NCBI GenBank assembly: GCA_022825505.1
Contig: JAJDWR010000046.1
Span: forward strand, 1 to 64,000
DNA: 64,000 nucleotides
Source of the DNA: Gammaproteobacteria bacterium
GTDB taxonomy: Bacteria > Pseudomonadota > Gammaproteobacteria > Steroidobacterales > Rariloculaceae
Direction: 5' to 3'
Shown: positions 37,140 through 47,916 of the stretch, one piece after another
Layout of the letters: each line of letters starts with the position of its first letter
Position numbering within the stretch: position 1 is the first letter of the stretch
The notes under the pieces: model-generated
Databases searched by the model: none
Told to the model about the DNA's origin: nothing
What the model saw: only the letters and a program-made list of their open reading frames with translations
Program-made: the position numbers and the translations under genes

Positions 37140-38261
37140 GTGTCCCTGCAACTCGAAACGGTTCCCGGGTCCACTGGATTGCCATGCCGCCGCGACCGCG
37201 ATTACCAGGCCGGCATCCTGCCGGGTGTGTCGCGCACATTCGCCCTGACCATTCCCGTCCTGCCGGACAAACTCGCGGACGTGGTCACCAATGCCTACCT
37301 GCTTTGCCGTATCGCCGACACCATCGAGGACGATACGGCCCTGACGGACCAACAGAAAACACAGTTTCACAAGCGATTCCTGTCCGTCATCCAGGGCCGG
37401 GCGGATGCCGACGCGTTCGCCGCGGAGCTGGCGCCGCTGCTGTCGGCCGGCATGTTGCCGGACGAACGCGATCTGGTGGCCAATACCGCCAGGGTCGTGC
37501 GCGTGATGCAGGAATTTTCTCCGGTGGAACGCGAAGCGTTGACCCGCTGCCTGAAAGTCATGTGTTCCGGCATGCCGAAATTTCAGCGAAGCCGGAGCCT
37601 CAGCGGGCTTCGGGACCTGAAGGAACTCGGTGAGTACTGCTACGTGGTCGCGGGCGTCGTGGGCGAGATGCTGACCGAGCTGTTCTGTGCGCATTGCCCG
37701 GACCTGGCGAAGCAACGCCGCGAAATGAAACGGCTGGCTGTCTCATTCGGTCAGGGATTGCAGATGACCAACATACTGAAGGACGTCTGGGAGGACAGGA
37801 GCGGCGGAACCTGCTGGTTGCCCCGGTCCATGTTCGGAGGCCGCCGGTTCAGGCTGGAGCGGCTGGACGAATTGCACCAGACCCGGGCGTTCCGCGCAGG
37901 AATGAACTCCCTCATCGGCGTCACCCACCGGCACCTGCAGAATGCGCTCGAGTTCAGTTGCCTGATTCCGGCGCGTGAAGCCGGCATGAGGCGATTTTGC
38001 CTGTGGGCGCTGGGACTCGCCGTGATGACGCTTCAGAACCTGCATCGAAACCCGCACTTCACGTCCGGCGACCAGGTCAAGGTGTCTCGGCGCATGCTGC
38101 GCGCGACCATGCTGGCGACCAATTTCGCCCTGTCGAGCAACCGCCGCCTGCGTTCCCTCTTCCGGTTTGCCGCCGCCGGCCTGCCGTTGTGGCAGGCGGA
38201 CACCGTGACCTGGATGAGCATGGTGGGGCCGGGAAGAAGGCCGGGCATCACCCGGGGCTGA
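37140..38261 (+). CDS. Squalene/phytoene synthase family protein
   Basis: Protein of 373 residues. Two aspartate-rich motifs bind prenyl diphosphate through magnesium: AYLLCRIADTIEDD (DTIED near residues 60-64) and LQMTNILKDVWED (DVWED near 215-219). The tyrosine-containing GEYCYVVAGVVGEMLTELF block resembles squalene-synthase-type members, so head-to-head condensation of two prenyl diphosphates is likely. Whether the product is squalene, a hydroxysqualene intermediate or phytoene is undecided. No cyclase or desaturase gene is present in the window. It starts with GTG and diverges from the LolA-MpaB-RND operon. Confidence 0.85.
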   Translation: MSLQLETVPGSTGLPCRRDRDYQAGILPGVSRTFALTIPVLPDKLADVVTNAYLLCRIADTIEDDTALTDQQKTQFHKRFLSVIQGRADADAFAAELAPLLSAGMLPDERDLVANTARVVRVMQEFSPVEREALTRCLKVMCSGMPKFQRSRSLSGLRDLKELGEYCYVVAGVVGEMLTELFCAHCPDLAKQRREMKRLAVSFGQGLQMTNILKDVWEDRSGGTCWLPRSMFGGRRFRLERLDELHQTRAFRAGMNSLIGVTHRHLQNALEFSCLIPAREAGMRRFCLWALGLAVMTLQNLHRNPHFTSGDQVKVSRRMLRATMLATNFALSSNRRLRSLFRFAAAGLPLWQADTVTWMSMVGPGRRPGITRG

Positions 38262-38291
38262 CCGCCCCCCCTCGCGTCTGAAGACGGCCGG

Positions 38292-39587
38292 TCAGTCGGT
38301 TGAGCCGCGCTCCCGCCGGATCGCGCGGTAACCGATGTCGCGGCGATAGTAGACGTCTTTCCAGCCGATGCGCGCGGCCGAGGCGTAGGCGAGTTCGGCT
38401 GCGCCTGCGACGGAGTCGCCGAGGCCGACGACGCACAGGACGCGGCCCCCGCTGGTGAGGATGGCGCCGTTGTCTTCCCGCGTGCCGGCGTGGAAAACGA
38501 GGGTGTCGTCGCCGAAACCGGTGTCCAGGCCGGAGATGACGGCGCCTGTGTCGTAACTGCCGGGATAGCCGCCGCTTGCCATGACCACCCCCAGGGCTGC
38601 CCGCGGGTCCCAGTCGACCTCGATGGAGTCCAGCGAGCCGTCGAACGCGGCCAGGCACAGTTCAGTGAGGTCGCTGCGCATGCGGGCCAGGACCGGCTGG
38701 GTTTCGGGGTCGCCGAACCGGCAGTTGAATTCAAGTACTTTCGGGGCGCCGTCCGGGCCGATCATCAAACCGGCGTAAAGGAAGCCCCGGTAGGCCATGC
38801 CCTCGGCGCTCAGGCCGGTGACGGTGGGGATCATGACTTCGTCCATGACGCGGCGGTGCAGTTCCGGGGTCAGGACCGGCGCCGGGGAATAGGCGCCCAT
38901 GCCGCCGGTGTTGGGACCGCGGTCGCCCTCGTCCCGGGCCTTGTGGTCCTGGGAGCTTGCCAGCGGCACGATGCGGGTATCGTCCACCACCGCGATGAAG
39001 CTGGCCTCCTCGCCGCGCAGATAATCCTCCACCACCACCGTGGCGCCGGCATCGCCGAAGGTGCGCTGCTCGAGCATGCCCCGTACGGTGCTTTCCGCCT
39101 CCTCGAGGGTCTCGGCGATGATCACGCCCTTTCCGGCCGCCAGCCCGTCTGCCTTGATGACGATGGGCAGGGTGCGGGAACGAATGTACCGGAGCGCGTC
39201 GCCGGGCGCGTCGAAGGTCTCGTAGGCGGCCGTGGGAATGCCGTGGCGCGCCAGGAAGGCCTTGGTGAAGGCCTTGGAACCCTCCAGGCGGGCGGGCGCC
39301 GCCCGCGGCCCGAAGCATTTCAGTCCGGCCGCCTCGAAACGGTCGACCACGCCGTCCACGAGCGGCTGCTCGGGCCCGACGACGGTCAGGTCGACGCCCT
39401 CGGCCTGCGCCAGGTTCAGCATCCCGTCCGGATCGCCCGCGCCCACGGCCACGTTGCGGGTCCGCGGTTCCATGGCAGTGCCGGCGTTGCCGGGCGCCGC
39501 AAGGATTTCGGAGACGTCCGGCGACTGCGCGAACTTCCACACCAGGGCATGCTCCCGGCCGCCGCTGCCGATGACCAGGATCTTCAT
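38292..39587 (-). CDS. purD: Phosphoribosylamine-glycine ligase
   Basis: Protein of 431 residues of the ATP-grasp superfamily. It starts [22 protein letters not shown], the PurD nucleotide-binding hallmark. It contains [38 protein letters not shown], and the GDPETQPVL metal site. It catalyses the second step of purine synthesis. Its ATG overlaps the purH stop (ATGA), so the two are translationally coupled as the last genes of a fis-purH-purD operon. Confidence 0.97.
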   Translation of the reverse strand: MKILVIGSGGREHALVWKFAQSPDVSEILAAPGNAGTAMEPRTRNVAVGAGDPDGMLNLAQAEGVDLTVVGPEQPLVDGVVDRFEAAGLKCFGPRAAPARLEGSKAFTKAFLARHGIPTAAYETFDAPGDALRYIRSRTLPIVIKADGLAAGKGVIIAETLEEAESTVRGMLEQRTFGDAGATVVVEDYLRGEEASFIAVVDDTRIVPLASSQDHKARDEGDRGPNTGGMGAYSPAPVLTPELHRRVMDEVMIPTVTGLSAEGMAYRGFLYAGLMIGPDGAPKVLEFNCRFGDPETQPVLARMRSDLTELCLAAFDGSLDSIEVDWDPRAALGVVMASGGYPGSYDTGAVISGLDTGFGDDTLVFHAGTREDNGAILTSGGRVLCVVGLGDSVAGAAELAYASAARIGWKDVYYRRDIGYRAIRRERGSTD

Positions 39588-41146
39588 CAGTGGCGAAAGT
39601 GGCGCATGCCGGTAAATACCATGGCGATGCCGTGCTCGTCCGCAGCGGCGATCGCCTCCTCGTCCCGTACGGAGCCCCCCGGCTGAATGACGCAGCCAAT
39701 GCCATGTCCGGCGGCGATGTCGATGCCGTCCCGGAAGGGGAAGAAGGCGTCCGATGCCATGGCGGCGCCGGCCAGCCCAAGGTCCTGGTCCGCCGCCTTC
39801 ATGGCAGCCAGGCGCGCGCTTACCACGCGGCTCATCTGACCTGCGCCCACCCCCAGCGTCCGGCCGTCGCGGGCGTAGACGATGGCATTGGACTTTACGA
39901 ACTTGCAGACGATCCAGGCGAACATCAGGTCATCCATTTCGCTGCTGGACGGTGCGCGCCGGGTTACGATCTTCACTTTCATATCTTCCGGTATGCCCGG
40001 GTCCCGCTCCTGCACCAGGAGTCCGCCCGCTGTGCTCTGCAGATCCCAGCCACTGGAACGGCCGGCGGGCGCGGATGCGGCTTCCAGCACGCGGACATTC
40101 TTCTTCGCCGACAGGGCTTCCCTGGCAGCGGGCAGGATTTGCGGCGCGACCAGCACGTCCACCAGTTGCCGGTCGACGATATCCTGCGCCGCTTCGCCGT
40201 CCAGCGGCCGGTTGAAGGCGATGATGCCGCCGAAGGCGGACGTGGGATCGGTTCCGTAGGCCCGTTCGTACGCAGCCTGCGGCGTGGCGGCGATGGCGCC
40301 GCCGCAGGGGTTGGAATGCTTGACGATCACGCAGGCGCACTCCCGGAAGGCGCCGACGCACTGGATCGCCGTGTCGGCATCGGCCAGGTTGTTGAAGCTC
40401 AGCGCCTTGCCCTGCAGCTGGTTCGCGGCGGCGATACCCGTATTTTCGGCCGACGGCAGCCGATAGTACGCGGCCCGCTGATGGGGATTCTCGCCATACC
40501 GAAGCTCGCGGGCCTTGCTCCCCGCCAGCAGCAGGGTCCCGGGGAACGGGTCCTCGGCATGGCGGCCCAGGTAGTTGCTGATCAGGATGTCGTAACGGGC
40601 CGTGTGGGCGAATGCCTTCGCGGCCAGTTCCCGCCTGAAGCCCTCTGCCGCGGCGCCGTTCCGAAACGCCGCCAGCACCCGTGCGTAGTCGCAGGGATCG
40701 CATACCACCGTGAGCCGGGCATGGTTCTTGGCCGCCGCGCGCAGCATGGCAGGCCCGCCCACGTCGATCTGCTCCACGGCGCCTTCCTCGGTGGTATCCG
40801 GGTCGAGAATGGCGGCTTCGAAGGGGTAGAGATTGACGACCAGGAGATCGATCCAGCCGATGCCGTGTTCTTCGACGGCAGCCTCGTCCACACCGCGGCG
40901 CGCCAGCAGCCCGCCGTGTACGGCCGGATGAAGCGTCTTGACGCGGCCGCCCAGAATTTCCGGGAAACCCGTGAGTTCGGAGACTTCCAGCACCTCAAGG
41001 CCCGCGGCGCGCAACGTGCGGGCCGTGCCCCCCGTGGAAACCAGCTCGAATCCGAGGTCCGCCAGCCCCCCGCCAAGCCCGGCCACGCCGGTCTTGTCGG
41101 AAACGCTGATCAGGGCGCGGCGGGGCCGCGTCGGGCGGCCGCTCAT
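39587..41146 (-). CDS. purH: Bifunctional AICAR formyltransferase / IMP cyclohydrolase
   Basis: Protein of 519 residues. The N-terminal MGS-like IMP cyclohydrolase domain (about 1-150) begins [20 protein letters not shown] and has [16 protein letters not shown]. The C-terminal AICAR transformylase part contains the catalytic Lys-His in [13 protein letters not shown] near residue 275. It catalyses the last two steps to IMP. Its ATG overlaps the fis stop and its stop overlaps the purD start. Confidence 0.97.
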   Translation of the reverse strand: MSGRPTRPRRALISVSDKTGVAGLGGGLADLGFELVSTGGTARTLRAAGLEVLEVSELTGFPEILGGRVKTLHPAVHGGLLARRGVDEAAVEEHGIGWIDLLVVNLYPFEAAILDPDTTEEGAVEQIDVGGPAMLRAAAKNHARLTVVCDPCDYARVLAAFRNGAAAEGFRRELAAKAFAHTARYDILISNYLGRHAEDPFPGTLLLAGSKARELRYGENPHQRAAYYRLPSAENTGIAAANQLQGKALSFNNLADADTAIQCVGAFRECACVIVKHSNPCGGAIAATPQAAYERAYGTDPTSAFGGIIAFNRPLDGEAAQDIVDRQLVDVLVAPQILPAAREALSAKKNVRVLEAASAPAGRSSGWDLQSTAGGLLVQERDPGIPEDMKVKIVTRRAPSSSEMDDLMFAWIVCKFVKSNAIVYARDGRTLGVGAGQMSRVVSARLAAMKAADQDLGLAGAAMASDAFFPFRDGIDIAAGHGIGCVIQPGGSVRDEEAIAAADEHGIAMVFTGMRHFRH

Positions 41147-41457
41147 TCCTCCAGCAGGTCGTACAATTTCAGTTTCTTTCGTAATGTGCCGCGATTGATG
41201 CCGAGGATTTTCGCCGCCTGGCTCTTGTTGCCTCCGGCGTAGTCCATGGCATTCTTCAACAGCGGCCGCTCGACCTCGCCGATCACCAGTTGGTAGAGGT
41301 TGGCGGGATCATGGCCGTTCAGGCTCTTGAGGTATCGCTTGAGGGCCTTGTCCGTGATTTCGCTAAGCGGCTTCTTCTTGAGTTTCCCCCTGATGGCCGG
41401 TTTTTTCTGTTTGCCGATCGGTCTTCTCGCTGGGTATGGCTGTGGGACATCCGGCAC
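41143..41457 (-). CDS. fis: Fis-family nucleoid DNA-binding protein
   Basis: Protein of 104 residues. The C-terminal helix-turn-helix AMDYAGGNKSQAAKILGINRGTLRKKLKLYDLL is nearly that of E. coli Fis, and LNGHDPANLYQLVIGEVERPLL matches its dimerisation region. The N-terminal 30 residues are Lys/Pro-rich and unlike E. coli's beta-hairpin arm, so contacts with RNA polymerase or invertases may differ. The only in-frame start is GTG at 41457, with a GGGGGA immediately before it. Leads the fis-purH-purD operon; dusB, its usual upstream neighbour, is absent. Confidence 0.92.
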   Translation of the reverse strand: MPDVPQPYPARRPIGKQKKPAIRGKLKKKPLSEITDKALKRYLKSLNGHDPANLYQLVIGEVERPLLKNAMDYAGGNKSQAAKILGINRGTLRKKLKLYDLLEE

Positions 41458-41568
41458 TCCCCCGGACGCTTTGAAATGTTCTGAATATGGTAAATGTTCG
41501 GATACGAAAACGAGAGCGAATCATATCACGGCGAGCGGTCAAGGGAAGGGATCGCAACGCCTCGAATA

Positions 41569-41594
41569 CGTCCCGAAAACCTATTTTCGGGACG
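41569..41594. terminator. Perfect 11-bp hairpin between accC and fis
   Basis: CGTCCCGAAAA pairs perfectly with TTTTCGGGACG across a 4-base loop. It lies 31 bp after the accC stop and upstream of fis, on a stretch transcribed in the minus direction. The stem's A/T-rich part and lack of a run of U after it make it an imperfect intrinsic terminator; an attenuator or a protein site would be alternatives. Confidence 0.45.
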
Positions 41595-41624
41595 GGTGCA
41601 ATGGCGCTCCTGAGGGCGCCGCGG

Positions 41625-42968
41625 CTACTTCAGTCCAAGCCGCTTTTCCAGGTAGTTGATGTCGGTGCCGCCGGCCTTGAACGCCGCGTGCTGGCAGATT
41701 TCCTGGTGCAGCGGAACATTGGTGCGGATACCCTCCACAACGATCTCGCTCAGGGCCGTGCCCATCCTCGAGATGGCCGCCGCCCGGCTGTCTCCGTGGG
41801 CGATCACCTTGGCGACCAGTGAGTCGTAGTAGGGCGGCACGGCATAGCCGCTGTAGAGGTGGCTGTCCACACGGATGCCGGGACCGCCGGGTGGATGCCA
41901 GAGGTTCACCGTGCCCGGTGAAGGCATGAACGACTTGGGATCCTCTGCGTTGATGCGGCATTCGATGGCGTGGCCGGTCCAGCGAACGTCGTCCTGGCTC
42001 GTTCCGAGGGGTTCGCCGGCGGCAATCCTGAGCTGGGCCTTGACGATATCGAAGCCGGTGATCATTTCGGTCACCGGATGTTCCACCTGGACCCGGGTGT
42101 TCATCTCAATGAAGAAAAACTCGCCGTCCTGGTACAGGAATTCGAATGTGCCCGCGCCCCGATAACCGATCTCCCGGCACGCCCGGGCGCAGCGCTCGCC
42201 CATGCGTTTGCGGGCCTCTTCGGAAATCCCCGGTGCAGGCGCCTCCTCCACCACCTTCTGGTGACGCCGCTGCATGGAGCAGTCCCGTTCGCCAAGATGA
42301 ATCGCGTTGCCGTGGTTGTCGGCGAGTACCTGGAATTCCACGTGCCGCGGCTGTTCGAGGTATCGCTCCATGTAGACCTGGTCGCTGCCGAACGCGGCCA
42401 GCGCCTCGGCCTTCGTGATGGTGATGGCGTGAAACAGGGCGGCCTCACTGTGCACGACCCGCATGCCGCGCCCACCGCCGCCTGCGGCGGCCTTGACGAT
42501 GACCGGATAGCCGATTTCCCGGGCGCACCGGGCGTTGTCCTCGGGGTCGTCCGACAGGGGCCCGTCGGAACCGGGAACGCACGGCACGCCAGCCTCCCGC
42601 ATGGCGCGAATGGCCGAGACCTTGTCGCCCATCAGCCTGATGGTCTCGGGCTCGGGGCCGATAAAGGTGAATCCGCTCTCCTGAACCCGCTCGGCGAAGC
42701 CGGCGTTCTCGGACAGGAACCCGTAGCCGGGATGTATGGCCACCGCGTCGCTCACTTCGGCGGCGGCGATCACCGCCGGCATGTTCAGGTAACTGTCGGC
42801 GGATGGCGGCGGGCCGATGCAAACCGTCTCATCCGCAAGCAGCACGTGTTTCAGCGTGGCATCGGCCGAGGAATGCACGGCGACGGTCTTGATCCCCAGT
42901 TCCCGGCACGCCCGGAGGACTCGAAGGGCGATTTCGCCCCGGTTCGCGATAAGGACCTTGTCCAGCAC
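41625..42968 (-). CDS. accC: Acetyl-CoA carboxylase biotin carboxylase subunit
   Basis: Protein of 447 residues. It starts [26 protein letters not shown] and shows ATP-grasp motifs: [14 protein letters not shown], the glycine-rich [12 protein letters not shown], and [14 protein letters not shown] with catalytic residues, followed by the C-terminal biotin carboxylase domain. It carboxylates biotin on AccB, the first half-reaction of fatty acid synthesis. It lies 4 bp after accB in the aroQ-accB-accC cluster. Confidence 0.97.
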   Translation of the reverse strand: MLDKVLIANRGEIALRVLRACRELGIKTVAVHSSADATLKHVLLADETVCIGPPPSADSYLNMPAVIAAAEVSDAVAIHPGYGFLSENAGFAERVQESGFTFIGPEPETIRLMGDKVSAIRAMREAGVPCVPGSDGPLSDDPEDNARCAREIGYPVIVKAAAGGGGRGMRVVHSEAALFHAITITKAEALAAFGSDQVYMERYLEQPRHVEFQVLADNHGNAIHLGERDCSMQRRHQKVVEEAPAPGISEEARKRMGERCARACREIGYRGAGTFEFLYQDGEFFFIEMNTRVQVEHPVTEMITGFDIVKAQLRIAAGEPLGTSQDDVRWTGHAIECRINAEDPKSFMPSPGTVNLWHPPGGPGIRVDSHLYSGYAVPPYYDSLVAKVIAHGDSRAAAISRMGTALSEIVVEGIRTNVPLHQEICQHAAFKAGGTDINYLEKRLGLK

Positions 42969-42972
42969 CGAG

Positions 42973-43434
42973 CTATTCTTCGATGAGGAACAGGACCTGG
43001 CCGAACTCCACCGGGGCGCCGTTCTCCGCGAGGATACTGACGACGGTCCCGTCCAAGTCGGCTTCGATGGGGTTCATCATCTTCATCGCTTCGACGATGC
43101 ACAGCGTGTCGCCCACCTCGACCCGGGAGCCCAGGTCGACGAACGGCTTGGCGCCCGGCGCCGGTCCGGAGTAGAACGTGCCGACCATGGGCGAGGTGAC
43201 TTCATGGCCGCCGGAAGCGGTCTCCGCCGGGGCCGTGTCCGGCCGCTCGGCGCCCGGCGGCTCCGTCGCCTGGACAGGTACCTGTGCCGGCGCCGCAGGC
43301 TGGGCCGCCGGAGCGCCCGGCGGTGCCGTCAGGCGCGACATGCGGATGGACTGGTCGCCATCGGAGATTTCGATCTCGGTGATGCCGTGGGATTCCACGA
43401 GCTCCATGATCTTCTTGATTTTCCTGACGTCCAC
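42973..43434 (-). CDS. accB: Acetyl-CoA carboxylase biotin carboxyl carrier protein
   Basis: Protein of 153 residues. The N-terminus [22 protein letters not shown] and the Ala/Pro-rich linker (about 38-75) are typical. The C-terminal biotinyl domain has the biotin-attachment motif [15 protein letters not shown] with Lys near 118, preceded by the 'thumb' region [11 protein letters not shown]. The start is GTG at 43434, backed by a strong AAGGAGG ribosome binding site. It lies 11 bp after aroQ and 4 bp before accC. Confidence 0.97.
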   Translation of the reverse strand: MDVRKIKKIMELVESHGITEIEISDGDQSIRMSRLTAPPGAPAAQPAAPAQVPVQATEPPGAERPDTAPAETASGGHEVTSPMVGTFYSGPAPGAKPFVDLGSRVEVGDTLCIVEAMKMMNPIEADLDGTVVSILAENGAPVEFGQVLFLIEE

Positions 43435-43445
43435 GAAAGCCTCCT

Positions 43446-43910
43446 TCAGCGGTCCCTGCCGGCCCCGGACCGCCGGGCCAGATGTCGGGAGGCGGCGATC
43501 AGGGCCAGTTCGTAGCTGGCGACACCGAACCCGGCAACGGTGCCAAGCGCCACGTCGGAGAAGAACGAGCGATGCCTGAAATCTTCGCGCGCGGCCACGT
43601 TGGACAGATGGATTTCGATGAACGGGATGCTCACTGCCAGCAGCGCATCCCGAAGCGCTATGCTGGTGTGGGTGAAGGCCGCCGGATTCAGCAGGATGAG
43701 TTCGACGCCGTCGTCCCGGGCCGCGTGAACGCGCCTGACCAGTTCGTGTTCGGCGTCGCTCTGGTAGCATTCAAGGTCGTGGCCCTGCTGTCTGGCCTGT
43801 TCGCCCAGGCGCGCCTCGATATCGGCCAGCGTGTCGGCGCCGTAGATTTCCGGTTCGCGTTGTCCCAGCAGGCCCAGGTTGGGGCCATTGATCAGAAGCA
43901 GACGTGCCAT
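43446..43910 (-). CDS. aroQ: Type II 3-dehydroquinate dehydratase
   Basis: Protein of 154 residues. It begins [24 protein letters not shown], containing the catalytic Arg and Tyr of type II enzymes. It has FQSN-like [11 protein letters not shown], the substrate-binding [19 protein letters not shown], and [18 protein letters not shown] with the catalytic His. It removes water from 3-dehydroquinate in the shikimate pathway. ATG 43910 is preferred over an upstream GTG at 43937 because it matches family N-termini. It leads accB-accC. Confidence 0.95.
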   Translation of the reverse strand: MARLLLINGPNLGLLGQREPEIYGADTLADIEARLGEQARQQGHDLECYQSDAEHELVRRVHAARDDGVELILLNPAAFTHTSIALRDALLAVSIPFIEIHLSNVAAREDFRHRSFFSDVALGTVAGFGVASYELALIAASRHLARRSGAGRDR

Positions 43911-43938
43911 TTTTTCACGATCAACGATTTTAGGCACT

Positions 43939-43947
43939 ATTTTAGCA
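43939..43947 (-). promoter_or_regulatory. Putative extended -10 of the aroQ-accBC promoter
   Basis: On the minus strand TGCTAAAAT (43947-43939) is an extended -10 element, TGn followed by TAAAAT, about 29 bases before the aroQ ATG. The -35 region is poor (TTCACA at 19 bp spacing). The location fits a promoter for the aroQ-accB-accC operon. Confidence 0.4.
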
Positions 43948-44030
43948 CAAATCGACGCACGTTTGTGAATGTTCGCAGGATTTTCGAGTGCCCAAACTGC
44001 CTGATCGGCAATGATCGGGTGATTCCGGCG

Positions 44031-44627
44031 CTAGTGCTGCAGTCGCGCCCGGGCAGTATCGATGTCCATTGATCCGGATTCAAGTTCGTTCAGAACCAGG
44101 AGGAATTCGTCCAGGTGTTCTGCGTGCAGTTCGCCGTTATGGACGCCCAGGATGCGCCTGTGGCGATCCGTGAATACGGTAAAGGGCAGCACGAAGAACT
44201 GGAGCCCGAATTCGGCAGCGGCCTGGATGGCTTCCAGTTCTCCCACCAGCACCGGGTAGTTGAAGTCCATCTCCTCGTCGAATGCCTGCACCGCCTCCAG
44301 GTGATCCACGGCGATGCCCACGACCTGCACGTCGCCGGCCCTGCCGCCATCCTGGAACGCCTTCAGCAGGGGAATCTCGCGCAGGCACGGCGCACACCAG
44401 GTGGCCCAGAAGTTGATCAGCAGGGCGTCGCCTTCCCAGCCATGGATCGAGCGAACCTGCCCGTTGAGGTCTTCGAGCGCAAACTCCGGCAGCGTCTCCA
44501 CCATGACGGATGCGCCGGCAGGCGCGGCGCTGTCCGGCGGGTTCCCGGGAATCACAACCCGATAGCCCGCATAGGCGAGGAGCGCGGCGGCGCTGAGCGC
44601 CAGCGTCAGCATCGTGGAACGGGTCAT
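44031..44627 (-). CDS. TlpA-like periplasmic thioredoxin
   Basis: Protein of 198 residues with an N-terminal membrane anchor (MLTLALSAAALLAYAGYRVV). The thioredoxin domain has active site NFWATWCAPCLREIPLL (Cys76/Cys79 approximately) and cis-proline FVLPFTVF. Such TlpA/ResA-type proteins reduce or isomerise disulfides in the periplasm. Its ATG is separated by one base from the stop of the DsbD N-terminal-like gene, so the pair is translationally coupled and may work as one redox unit. Confidence 0.88.
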   Translation of the reverse strand: MTRSTMLTLALSAAALLAYAGYRVVIPGNPPDSAAPAGASVMVETLPEFALEDLNGQVRSIHGWEGDALLINFWATWCAPCLREIPLLKAFQDGGRAGDVQVVGIAVDHLEAVQAFDEEMDFNYPVLVGELEAIQAAAEFGLQFFVLPFTVFTDRHRRILGVHNGELHAEHLDEFLLVLNELESGSMDIDTARARLQH

Positions 44628-44628
44628 G

Positions 44629-45078
44629 TCACTCACCGCTCGCAAGCCTCACGCGTTTTTCCCAGCTTACGGGCAGATAGCAATAGCCGATATCGGCACA
44701 ACCCTGGAGCTCGAGCCTGACCCGCATTTCGTCCATCGTACCGGAGCGCCGGTACGGGATCCGGATCTGGAAGTCGCCGCGGAAGATCTCCACGGCGCCG
44801 AAGAATTCGTCCACGTGCGGGCGGCCCTCGGGCAGCTCCGGCACGCCGAGCACGATGCCGTCGGTCAGGCTCTCGAAGCCGAAGCGGTGCCGGTACAGGT
44901 AGTAACCGTCGGGGACCTGGAAGCTCACGACCACCGACCCGGCCTCTGCGAAGGCAATCAGGGGGAAGGCTTCCTCGGGCGGCAGGGGCTCGTCGAACTG
45001 GGCTGCCGCGGAGGCGGCGACGGCAAGCAGGGGGAGAAGCAGCCGGCGCGCGATGTTCCTGCCGGTCGCGCCTGTCAT
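44629..45078 (-). CDS. Stand-alone DsbD N-terminal (alpha) domain protein
   Basis: Protein of 149 residues with signal peptide (ARRLLLPLLAVAASAAAQF). It has the immunoglobulin-like alpha domain of DsbD: VSFQVPDGYYLYRHRFGFE and the active cysteines in LQGCADIGYCYLPVSW (near 125 and 131). The transmembrane and C-terminal thioredoxin domains of DsbD are missing; a separate TlpA-like gene follows directly. GAGGAGAT precedes the ATG at 45078. It sits after cutA as dsbD does in E. coli. The source of electrons is unclear without the membrane domain. Confidence 0.85.
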   Translation of the reverse strand: MTGATGRNIARRLLLPLLAVAASAAAQFDEPLPPEEAFPLIAFAEAGSVVVSFQVPDGYYLYRHRFGFESLTDGIVLGVPELPEGRPHVDEFFGAVEIFRGDFQIRIPYRRSGTMDEMRVRLELQGCADIGYCYLPVSWEKRVRLASGE

Positions 45079-45091
45079 GCGCGGTATCTCC

Positions 45092-45412
45092 TCACGACAC
45101 CGACTCCGCGAGCCAGTCCAGGTAGGCCTTCGAACCCTTGCTGAGCGGAACCGCGACGACTTCCGGCACGTCGTAACTCGACAGCCGGGCGATCGCCCGC
45201 TGCAGTTCATCGAATCGGGCTTCCGTCGTCTTGATCAACAGCAGTGTTTCCTTGTCGCGATGCACCCGGGACTCCCACGTGTAGGTAGACACGATGCCAT
45301 CCACCCGGTTGACGCAGGCAGCCAGCCGCTGTTCCACCAGGGCGCCGGCGATTGCGTCGGCTTCGTCCGCGTTTGCGCAGGTCGTCAGTACCAGAAGCGC
45401 GGAATTGCTCAT
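45092..45412 (-). CDS. cutA: Divalent-cation tolerance protein CutA
   Basis: Protein of 106 residues. It has VLTTCANADEADAIAGALVEQRLAACVNRV and TYTWESRVHRDKETLLLIKTT, and ends YDVPEVVAVPLSKGSKAYLDWL. These match the trimeric CutA fold and length. The role in metal tolerance is not well defined; it may bind metals or signal. It is first gene of the cutA-DsbD alpha-TlpA cluster, and the junction with the next gene is 13 bp. Confidence 0.95.
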   Translation of the reverse strand: MSNSALLVLTTCANADEADAIAGALVEQRLAACVNRVDGIVSTYTWESRVHRDKETLLLIKTTEARFDELQRAIARLSSYDVPEVVAVPLSKGSKAYLDWLAESVS

Positions 45413-45515
45413 TGCCGATCGGTCCGGGCCTTCTCGTCTTTGCACTACGCCTTACCGTTCGGAAGCATAGCGGCACCGCCGTCCCGTGTCATTGATCGGA
45501 GAACGCAATTGGCAT

Positions 45516-45682
45516 CCAGGGGCTTGCGCCGTAGAAAATCGCGGCTGCAAATTCGCTCTCATCCGCCCCTTCGACCGCTCGATTTCGTCGAATATGACCC
45601 GATATTCTCCTCAATCGATCGATCGAAGGGACGGCGATATCGAATTTTCGCTTTCGCGATTTTCTACGGCGCAAGCCCCTGG
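45516..45682. repeat. 167-bp MITE-like inverted-repeat element
   Basis: The ends are perfect 28-bp inverted repeats starting CCAGGGGCTTGCGCCG (45516-45543 and 45655-45682). The inner part also pairs imperfectly: about 18 of 21 bases between CCGCCCCTTCGACC... and its partner near 45610-45635. It has no coding capacity. This is the architecture of a miniature inverted-repeat transposable element or large palindromic repeat. It ends 3 bp before the groE promoter. Confidence 0.75.
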
Positions 45683-45685
45683 GGT

Positions 45686-45714
45686 CTTGAAAATTCAAAA
45701 TTCGCCCCTATCAT
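45686..45714 (+). promoter_or_regulatory. groESL promoter (sigma32-like, with sigma70 overlap)
   Basis: CTTGAAA (45686-45692) is the exact sigma32 -35 consensus. It is followed after 12 bp by CCCCTATCA (45705-45713), a partial match to the sigma32 -10 CCCCATNTA. The same DNA reads as a good sigma70 promoter, TTGAAA-16-TATCAT. Heat-shock sigma factor and housekeeping sigma could both use this site, with HrcA repression from the adjacent CIRCE. Confidence 0.7.
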
Positions 45715-45740
45715 TAGCACTCGTTTCGGCCGAGTGCTAA
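45714..45740 (+). promoter_or_regulatory. CIRCE operator (HrcA binding site)
   Basis: TTAGCACTC, 9 bases, GAGTGCTAA: a perfect CIRCE inverted repeat, 66 bp before groES. It is the binding site of the heat-shock repressor HrcA and covers the expected transcription start. The hrcA gene itself is not in the window. Confidence 0.97.
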
Positions 45741-45805
45741 CAAGTGCAACGGCGTGAAGGTTTTTTACCAACGTAGTCAACAAGTTAACAAAGGGAGACC
45801 CATCA

Positions 45806-47771
<1,966 letters not shown>

Positions 47772-47808
47772 CCGCGAGCCGCATCGGCGGCCGCAAGTCG
47801 GCCAAACG

Positions 47809-47837
47809 AAAAAGCCCCGCCCCGTGCGGGGTTTTTT
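47809..47837 (+). terminator. Intrinsic terminator of groESL
   Basis: A stem CCCCGC/GCGGGG with a 5-base loop is flanked by an A-rich 5' side and followed by TTTTTT. It sits 38 bp after the groEL stop and is a textbook rho-independent terminator for the groESL operon. Confidence 0.9.
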
Positions 47838-47916
47838 CCATGCGCGGCGCGCCGCGGCGCCACGGACGCGATGCCTGATGGTACAGTTCCGGTCCGCGCC
47901 CGCAGGCGCTTGCGTA

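Larger units (their letters stand above)
45413..45805. other. Intergenic region upstream of groESL
   Basis: There is no gene in these 393 bp. They hold a long MITE-like inverted repeat (45516-45682), a promoter for groESL (45686-45714), and the CIRCE operator (45714-45740), described separately. The remaining 45741-45805 is the groES leader, ending with a GGGAGA ribosome binding site. Confidence 0.8.
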
